A DNA stretch of 64,000 nucleotides, from assembly GCF_011761185.1 (NCBI RefSeq), contig NZ_JAAOYM010000001.1:3782001-3846000 (forward strand), read 5' to 3'. The translations under genes and the position numbers were made by a program. Each line of letters begins with the position of its first letter. Positions within the stretch are counted from its first letter, which is position 1. Under the pieces are notes generated by a model. The model was not told where the DNA came from and did not search any database. It saw only the letters and a list, made by a program, of their open reading frames with translations. This document shows positions 61,462-64,000 of the stretch, in pieces. This stretch comes from Saccharomonospora amisosensis (lineage in GTDB: Bacteria; Actinomycetota; Actinomycetes; Mycobacteriales; Pseudonocardiaceae).

Positions 61462-62330
61462 GTCGGGCTCACCTTCCGCACCAGGCGCCGCGCCAGCGGC
61501 ACCGCCCCGGCGAGCAGCGCCGCCGCGCGCACCGCGCCGTGCCGGGCGGCCAGGCTTGCCTGCAACGGCACCATCCCCTGGATTCCGGCGACCGTCGCCG
61601 CCCGCACCCGCGCGGCCGAGGAGGACTCCAGCGCGCGGTACTGCGCCGTGCCGACGACGGCCGCGTATCCGGCACCGAAGGCCAGCGACGCCACCCGGTG
61701 CGCGCCTCGGGAGGCGCGACCGTACAGCGCGAGCCCGGTCGACACCGCGGTTCCGGCGAGCGCGGCGCCCGCGGTGCGCGGCGAACCGCCGTGCACCTCG
61801 CCGCCGGACAGCGCCGTCACACCCATGGTGTGCACCGCGAGCGCCGCGGCGGCCGGTGCGGCTTCCCGCCACCGGCCGCCAGCGCCCAGCAGCACGTCAA
61901 GCGCCCGGCACGCCGACATGCCGCATGGTCCCAGTGGTGTTCCCTTCAACACCGTGTCGTAGGCCCACACCGACGCGGCCAGCGGCACCGCCACGCGCAG
62001 CGAGCGCTGACCACCGCCGAGGCACGCGAGCCCGAGCCCGGCGGCGGTCAGCACACCCCCGGTGCGCAGTGCTGCTCGCGCGCTCACCCTGCCGGACGGG
62101 ATCGGTCGCTCCGGCCGCTCGACGGCGTCAAGCTCGCGGTCCGCCCAGTCGTTGACAGACATCCCCGCCCAGTAAAACGCCATGGAGGCCAGCGGAAGTG
62201 CCCAGCGCCTGCCACGGAGCCGCTGCCCCGCGGCGGCCGAGCCAGCCACGGTGTCGCCGACAGCGGTCAGCGCGGCGGGAGCGCGCACGAGTTCGTACAG
62301 ATCGGGCGCCTTCACAGTGAGCCCGCCCAT
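61458..62330 (-). CDS. UbiA-family prenyltransferase (EboC/SCO3242-like)
   Basis: 290 residues with about eight hydrophobic segments. GMSVNDWADRELDAVERPERP near residue 55 is the first Asp-rich motif NDxxDxxxD. The second region, ACRALDVLLG after VWAYDTVLKGTPLGP, has only one clear Asp, weaker than the DxxxD of typical UbiA. It would transfer an isoprenoid chain to a polar acceptor in the membrane. ATG at 62330 overlaps the Ino1-like gene by 19 bp; GTG at 62315 would give the GTGA 4-bp overlap seen elsewhere in this operon. Confidence 0.87.
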   Translation of the reverse strand: MGGLTVKAPDLYELVRAPAALTAVGDTVAGSAAAGQRLRGRRWALPLASMAFYWAGMSVNDWADRELDAVERPERPIPSGRVSARAALRTGGVLTAAGLGLACLGGGQRSLRVAVPLAASVWAYDTVLKGTPLGPCGMSACRALDVLLGAGGRWREAAPAAAALAVHTMGVTALSGGEVHGGSPRTAGAALAGTAVSTGLALYGRASRGAHRVASLAFGAGYAAVVGTAQYRALESSSAARVRAATVAGIQGMVPLQASLAARHGAVRAAALLAGAVPLARRLVRKVSPT

Positions 62331-63460
62331 TCGGCCAGCATGGCGAACTGCTCGGCCAGCCGGTGCTCATCGGTGCCGAGCGGGTCCTTGAAGAAGAACG
62401 CCAGCGGGGCGAGCGGGCCGGACTCGCCGTTGGCGTGCGCCGCTGCCATGAACCGAGCCAGGTCCAGCACCAGCGGTGCCGCGAGTGCCGAGTCGTAGCC
62501 GCTCCAGGTGAACTGCAGGCTCATCCTCACGCCGAGGAAGCCCTCGAACGAAACGTGGTCCCAGGCGACCTTCTGTTCTCCGAGGTCGGGCACATTGTCG
62601 ATGTGCAGCGGCGCGGTCACCTCGCCACCGAGCAGTGTCGCGAGCCCCCTGCCCTTGGATGCCAGCTTGCTGCCCGCGTGCTCGGCGTCGGCGAGGGTCA
62701 GCCCGTCTCCGCCGCCTAGCAGGTTGGTGCCCGCCCAGGAGCGCACGGCCAGTGCCCGCGTCGCGAACATCGGCGCGAGCGCGCTGCGTACCAGTGTCTC
62801 TCCGGTCTTGCCGTCGCAGCCTGCGTAGGGCAGGTCGCTCAGCCCTGCCAGTTCCCGCAGCCCGGGAAGCCGGATACCCGTCGATGGCGTGAAGTCGACA
62901 TACGGACAACCGGCGCGCAGCGCGGCGTAGGCGGACACCGAACTTGGCGGCAGCACCGTCCGGCCGGGCACAGCCATCGCGGCTTCCAGCGCTTTCAGTG
63001 TGGCGTGCTCGGGCAGGGACGGGAACACCGGCTCGGTCGACGACACGCTCAACACGACGACGCGAGCGAGCCCGTTGCGTTGCGCGAACTCGGCGAGGTC
63101 GTCGGACAGCCGCCTCGCCGCGTCAGCCTGTGAGCCGGCATGGGTGGCCGGGTGGTAACCGCAACGAATCTCGGTATCCACTTCGGACAGCCCGGTACGA
63201 ACAGCCTCGAACACGGCCGGTGGGATCACACCGGATTCGGCGAGCAGTTCGGCCCGCTTCTCCAGCGGGGTGTCCACGATGTCGTGCCCGCCGAGGTGGA
63301 TCTCGTCCCAGTCCGGCAGGCCGGCGTGCTCGAATGTGGGCAGCGCGCTGACACAGCCGACCGGCCTGATCACCTTTGCCCGCAGCGCGAGCAGTCCTGA
63401 GATCGCCGTCGTGGCGACCGAACCTCGAGCACCGATCAACCACAAACCTGTGGGTGCCAT
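62312..63460 (-). CDS. Inositol-3-phosphate synthase-like protein (Ino1 family) in the Ebo operon
   Basis: 382 residues. GLWLIGARGSVATTAISGLLAL is the NAD-binding N-terminus. The catalytic domain has YAGCDGKTGETLVRSALAPM and WAGTNLLGGGDGLTLADAEHAGSKLASKG, corresponding to the conserved MIPS blocks around the active-site lysines. By eye the DGK and SKL lysines are kept, but the lysine normally found after the TG-T turn is not. It is probably a cyclitol-forming or related cyclase. The longer MIPS length (about 500) is reduced. First gene of the overlapping run. Confidence 0.85.
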   Translation of the reverse strand: MAPTGLWLIGARGSVATTAISGLLALRAKVIRPVGCVSALPTFEHAGLPDWDEIHLGGHDIVDTPLEKRAELLAESGVIPPAVFEAVRTGLSEVDTEIRCGYHPATHAGSQADAARRLSDDLAEFAQRNGLARVVVLSVSSTEPVFPSLPEHATLKALEAAMAVPGRTVLPPSSVSAYAALRAGCPYVDFTPSTGIRLPGLRELAGLSDLPYAGCDGKTGETLVRSALAPMFATRALAVRSWAGTNLLGGGDGLTLADAEHAGSKLASKGRGLATLLGGEVTAPLHIDNVPDLGEQKVAWDHVSFEGFLGVRMSLQFTWSGYDSALAAPLVLDLARFMAAAHANGESGPLAPLAFFFKDPLGTDEHRLAEQFAMLAEWAGSL

Positions 63461-63577
63461 AGTGCAACAACCTCAGCTCTTTGTTCTTCGCGAGTACGCG
63501 CGCGACACGGTCACGCCAGGCTCGACCTTCTCACCGTCACGGCTTCGCCGCGCGCTGCGACGCGCCCCGGTCCGTCA
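63461..63577 (-). other. Gap between the Ino1-like and DUF1080 genes
   Basis: 117 bp with no ORF and no convincing hairpin. A purine-rich AGCTGAGGTTGTTGCACT stretch precedes the Ino1-like ATG. The promoter of the operon could lie here or beyond the window. Confidence 0.4.
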
Positions 63578-64000
63578 TCACCTCCTTCCCCGCCCAGGCG
63601 CGGGGAAGATCTCCTTGATCTGGATGTCACGGAACGACACGTCGTCGGCCTCGCCGTGGTTCTGGATGCCCACGTAGCCGCGGGTGAGGTCGCGAGCGGG
63701 GTCGGTGTTCACGAAGTCATTGATCAACGCGCCGTTGAGGTAGACCTTGATGCGCTGCCCGATGACCACGATCTTGTAGGAGTTCCACTCGCCGGGCGGG
63801 TTCAGCGCGGCGTCACGGGCCTCTAGGTCGGCCGACTGGAAGCCGTAGATGGCGCCCGTGGTCTTCTCCGGCGCGTCGGTGGCGTCGATCTGGATCTCGT
63901 AGCCGTTGTTCACCGCCACCCAGGGGTCGTCACCCGGATCGGGGAACCCGACGAATATGCCGGAGTTGTCGTCGCCAGCCAGCTTCCAGTCCAGCTTGAG
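63578..64000 (-). CDS. DUF1080 (3-keto-disaccharide hydrolase-like) protein, C-terminal part
   Basis: The frame is open through base 64000 on the minus strand, giving at least 140 residues. LKLDWKLAGDDNSGIFVGFP, the stretch with YEIQIDATDAPEKTTGAIYG, NPPGEWNSYKIVVIGQRIKVYLNGALINDF and GYVGIQNHGEADDVSFRDIQIKEI are the DUF1080/LamG-like beta-sandwich of extracellular sugar-acting proteins. Often found joined to ThuA or cytochrome modules; the N-terminus is outside the window. Directly upstream of the Ebo-like operon on the same strand. A tie to extracellular sugar handling is likely. Confidence 0.8.
   Translation of the reverse strand, partial: LKLDWKLAGDDNSGIFVGFPDPGDDPWVAVNNGYEIQIDATDAPEKTTGAIYGFQSADLEARDAALNPPGEWNSYKIVVIGQRIKVYLNGALINDFVNTDPARDLTRGYVGIQNHGEADDVSFRDIQIKEIFPAPGRGRR

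Overview
The window is high-GC actinobacterial DNA. The gene content points to a Pseudonocardiaceae-like filamentous actinomycete: a conservon (sensor kinase, roadblock, DUF742, GTPase), a FolP2-type dihydropteroate synthase paralogue, small stress proteins (DUF2795, DUF3618, DUF4235, DUF4383) and many 4-bp ATGA/GTGA operon overlaps. The genus is inference. No rRNA, tRNA, CRISPR array, transposase or integrase was seen.

Layout. 1-1859: the 3' end of a CapD/FlaA1-like nucleotide-sugar dehydratase and a nucleotide-sugar dehydrogenase. 1872-5892 (minus): a complete conservon. 6163-7275: rhodanese membrane protein and MarR regulator. 7333-16837: a self-contained L-fucose cluster (mutarotase, FadR-type GntR repressor, 2-keto-3-deoxy-L-fuconate dehydrogenase, 2,4-diketo hydrolase, L-fuconate dehydratase, L-fucose dehydrogenase, L-fuconolactonase, ABC importer). 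A 19-bp palindrome overlaps its core promoter. 16952-28485: an acyl-CoA dehydrogenase; an AT-richer FkbM methyltransferase flanked on both sides by copies of a 21-bp repeat; folP2; a site-2 protease; small proteins; a MocR regulator divergent from a hydrolase; and an NDH-2-like oxidoreductase beside a truncated sigma-factor remnant and a 7-bp repeat array. 28903-35122: a diiron-oxidase-like protein, a CDGSH protein, a HemK2-like methyltransferase, small membrane proteins, an anti-sigma-type ATPase and two glycosyltransferases. 35181-37712: a ClpC-type AAA+ unfoldase.

37770-50569 is a surface-glycan or glycoconjugate locus. It makes ADP-heptose (gmhA, a GT2-GmhB fusion, hldE) and UDP-xylose (ugd plus a UXS-type decarboxylase). 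It also holds three GT2 domains, two GT9 heptosyltransferase-like enzymes, a polysaccharide pyruvyltransferase and a NodU/CmcH carbamoyltransferase. Several promoters in 23-52 kb, including two that would drive this locus and one in front of clpC, share a GTTK-N13-16-GGGTA pattern like stress sigma factors of the SigB/SigF group. An anti-sigma-type ATPase and a STAS anti-antagonist are encoded nearby.

54829-64000 (minus) is the most interesting part. It is an overlapping operon resembling the poorly understood Ebo metabolite-traffic cluster: EboF-like phosphatase, EboE, EboB/TatD, an EboA domain fused to a TIM barrel, and an EboC/UbiA prenyltransferase. It carries an inositol-3-phosphate-synthase-like protein where other Ebo clusters have a dehydroquinate-synthase-like EboD, and two further sugar isomerase/epimerase genes, one Tat-exported. 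A DUF1080-type protein runs off the end of the window. The likely product is a prenylated cyclitol or sugar metabolite; this is inference.
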